Assembly: GCF_937874145.1 (NCBI RefSeq)
Contig: NZ_CALNBI010000464.1
Coordinates: 1-8,408, forward strand
Direction: 5' to 3'
Source of the DNA: an uncultured Chitinophaga sp.
Lineage (GTDB): Bacteria; Bacteroidota; Bacteroidia; Chitinophagales; Chitinophagaceae
Length of the DNA stretch: 8,408 nt
The notes under the pieces are model-generated. The model made no database searches. It had not been told where the DNA came from and saw only the letters and a list, made by a program, of their open reading frames with translations. A program made the translations under genes and the position numbers. Every line of letters starts with the position of its first letter. Within the stretch, counting starts at the first letter, position 1. Positions 6,430 to 8,408 of this stretch are shown in pieces.

Positions 6430-8406
6430 TCAGTTTCCGTCTTTCATCACCTGCCGGTAAGCCTTGATGAAGATGGCCCCGAGGTTTTTATGCGGCGGCA
6501 CGTAGTCGTCGAACAGCGCCTTGTTGGCCCCGTCTCCCGCAAACTTACGGCTGAGCCCGGCCCACATCTGCACCCAGTCTACGTTCTTGCCCGCGCGCAC
6601 CAGGTCTTCCAGGCTGCGGATGATCGGCTCGTTCACCCAGCGGGTGCCCACCTGCTTCGAGGAAATAATATGCGCTTCGGGCGCCTTTTCCAGTACGGTG
6701 GCCAGGTTATGGTAACCGCCGCAGGAGCCCAGCACCACGATGCGCGCCGTGCTCTGCAGGTTGTCGAGCGTGGTGTTCACATGGTAGCTATGCCCGCGGT
6801 GGATAAAGATCGTGGGGTGGATATCCTTTTCGTCGAGGTACTCGCCCAGCTTCTCGATCGCCGTTTTATCCTCCGGCTCTTTCAGCGGGTTGTTGGCGTA
6901 GATGGTCGTAGGCTTGCCTTTGGCCGAAGTGATGGTGGTCCAGTAGGTATTCTTCGTCACGTTCCACTCCCCTTTCGGGAAGTTGCCCATGAAGCTGGCG
7001 TAGGAACTGATCCCGTCTTCGTCACCGTAGAAGAACACCTGCTGGTAAATCCGGCCGCTGTCGCTACCGCTGGGCAAGGTATTGAATTCCACGTAGTTGA
7101 TGGGAGGCAGCTGCAGCTTGGAGCTCATGTCGGATGCCCAGGAGCTGTCGGTACCATGGCCGTTTTCCATGAAAATGCTGTTGAGCAGCGAGTAGATCGT
7201 GATCCCGCGCTTGTCGTTTTTCGACTGCACGAAATGCAGGTTCTTGCGCACTTCTTCCCGGAGGAATTCCAGCAGCTTCTCGTCGCGGATCGAGCCGAAG
7301 GAGTTGGCCACGTCCACCGCGTCTTCCAGGTCTTCCGTCTTCTCCAGGCTGCGGACGAACTTCACCATCAGGTAGTTGGCGTTTTCGGTGTCCATCGAGC
7401 GGAGGAAGTTATCCAGGGTATTGAAACCCGCCGCCATGGCGATGAATTTCTTGAAACGGTCGAAGCTCACGAGCATCAGCAGGCTGTCGCCGCGGGGCGG
7501 CTTCATGCGCAGCATCATCTGGTCGTACAGCCCCTGCTTGGCGGCGTTGGTGTAGCTGGATGTATATAATTCTTCCTGGCCGTTGATGATCAGGTAATAC
7601 AGTTCTTCGGGCGTAAAATCCTTCACGATGCGGAAACGCACGGCGTGGCTTTCGTCGTGCAGGTCGTTGATCTCGCGGATATACCGGAGCGATTTGGCTT
7701 TCATGTTCTCCTGCATGGCCTTGAGCCCCATGATGTTGGCGCCTTCCGCTTTCTTTTTCTGAAGCACGATGGAGGTGCTGACCATCAGCCGGAAATAGCT
7801 GTCATCGTTATCCACGGCCCTTTCCAGCTCGGGGATGGTGGCGGAGCCGTCCATCAGCTGGTCGATGAAGGGCATGAGCTTGGTGGACATGCTGCTCCTG
7901 CCGATGGAAACGATCTGCTGCACGAGTGGATCGGGGTTGCGGCGGATGGCGGACGCGGTGGGGGTGTACGACGTGGCGTAGGTGAGCACCTGGTTGGGGT
8001 ACTTCCTGGCCACGGCCGCCACCACGGAGTCGGTCACGTTGTATTCGAGGTAGGGGCCGAGCTTGGGCATGATGTCTTCCAGGTTCCTGAAAGCGAACTT
8101 GGCGAACATTTCCCCACGGGCTTCCTTGTAACCGGGGTTATCCTGGAAGGCCTCGATGGTGCGTTCCCCCGCTTCGAAGCTCAGTTTCCTGGCCACGGGG
8201 TAAATGCTTTTGCCCTGGATATCGGCGCGCATCATCTGGTGGTAGGCCGAGATCATGGCGGGCGCCTCCTCGGCGTCGATACGGTTGTATGCGCGTTTGA
8301 GATTATAGTCGCGGAGGGTTTGGTGGAGACCGGAAAGGTATTTCACTTTCAGGCGGTGGTCCAGCGCGGTGTCGCGCTCAATTTCCACCTGTAAGTCGTC
8401 CACCAT
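6430..8406 (-). CDS. Unrecognised protein with a putative clan CD (caspase/gingipain-like) cysteine-protease domain, 5' end probably outside the window
   Basis: I cannot assign this to a named family. The visible 658 residues are in one open frame to the window edge; the Met at 8406 may be internal, so start and any signal peptide are unknown. Residues 1-430 look almost wholly helical, with Met-rich amphipathic stretches. Residues 437-650 alternate strands and helices as in a caspase-hemoglobinase fold: strand QQVFFYG (455-461), strand near 489-503, helix 512-526, strand TIFIHRGHSYH (532-542), strand ARIVVLGSCGG (554-564), strand AHIISS (578-583). A His motif (H536/H539/H542) after one strand and Cys562 after the next is the clan CD His/Cys dyad arrangement, and Cys562 is the only cysteine in the visible protein. 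Activity and localisation are inference. It could also be a CHAT-like or inactive relative. A terminator follows the stop codon directly. Confidence 0.9.
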   Translation of the reverse strand: MVDDLQVEIERDTALDHRLKVKYLSGLHQTLRDYNLKRAYNRIDAEEAPAMISAYHQMMRADIQGKSIYPVARKLSFEAGERTIEAFQDNPGYKEARGEMFAKFAFRNLEDIMPKLGPYLEYNVTDSVVAAVARKYPNQVLTYATSYTPTASAIRRNPDPLVQQIVSIGRSSMSTKLMPFIDQLMDGSATIPELERAVDNDDSYFRLMVSTSIVLQKKKAEGANIMGLKAMQENMKAKSLRYIREINDLHDESHAVRFRIVKDFTPEELYYLIINGQEELYTSSYTNAAKQGLYDQMMLRMKPPRGDSLLMLVSFDRFKKFIAMAAGFNTLDNFLRSMDTENANYLMVKFVRSLEKTEDLEDAVDVANSFGSIRDEKLLEFLREEVRKNLHFVQSKNDKRGITIYSLLNSIFMENGHGTDSSWASDMSSKLQLPPINYVEFNTLPSGSDSGRIYQQVFFYGDEDGISSYASFMGNFPKGEWNVTKNTYWTTITSAKGKPTTIYANNPLKEPEDKTAIEKLGEYLDEKDIHPTIFIHRGHSYHVNTTLDNLQSTARIVVLGSCGGYHNLATVLEKAPEAHIISSKQVGTRWVNEPIIRSLEDLVRAGKNVDWVQMWAGLSRKFAGDGANKALFDDYVPPHKNLGAIFIKAYRQVMKDGN

Positions 8407-8408
8407 TT

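Noticed and set aside
6352..8394. Plus-strand open frames (405 and 249 codons) opposite the protease-like gene
   Set aside because: Both are His/Val/Gly-rich antisense images. The minus frame has a sensible fold pattern and ends right before a terminator.

Overview
The window is a Bacteroidota chromosomal segment, most likely Chitinophagaceae/Chitinophaga-like. I infer this from the F-type ATP synthase gene order, an exported His-rich N-terminal extension on subunit a, promoter elements of the Bacteroidota type (TAnnTTTG), A/U-rich leaders without a Shine-Dalgarno sequence, and moderately high GC. All supported genes lie on the minus strand, so transcription runs from high to low coordinates.

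In transcription order: (1) 8406-6430 is the 3' part of a large unrecognised protein. Its C-terminal ~200 residues look like a caspase/gingipain-type (clan CD) cysteine-protease fold, and the only cysteine in the visible 658 residues sits in the motif GSCGG. It ends at a strong terminator hairpin (6400-6424). (2) 6365-4599 is a complete single-chain ABC exporter (six-TM domain plus NBD) with an LSLGQ signature, followed by a GU-containing terminator (4469-4493). (3) 4336-80 is an ATP synthase operon, atpB-atpE-atpF-atpH-atpA (subunits a, c, b, delta, alpha). It is preceded by a good -7 promoter element (4356-4363) and closed by a perfect 14-bp hairpin terminator (25-56).

The five atp genes encode the whole Fo membrane sector (a, c, b), the peripheral-stalk cap (delta) and the non-catalytic alpha subunit. 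The gamma, beta and epsilon genes are not visible. In this phylum beta and epsilon (atpD, atpC) usually form a separate locus, while gamma (atpG) usually follows atpA, so the strong terminator directly after atpA is notable. Spacers around the genes whose products are needed in unequal amounts (atpE/atpF and atpH/atpA) contain inverted repeats that could tune expression.

No RNA genes, CRISPR arrays, insertion sequences or integration signs were seen, and no gene-free stretch exceeds 300 bases; the longest is 4337-4598, which holds a terminator, a G-rich tract and the atp promoter. Most of the window is ordinary housekeeping sequence. The one candidate for an undescribed function is the protease-like protein at 6430-8406.
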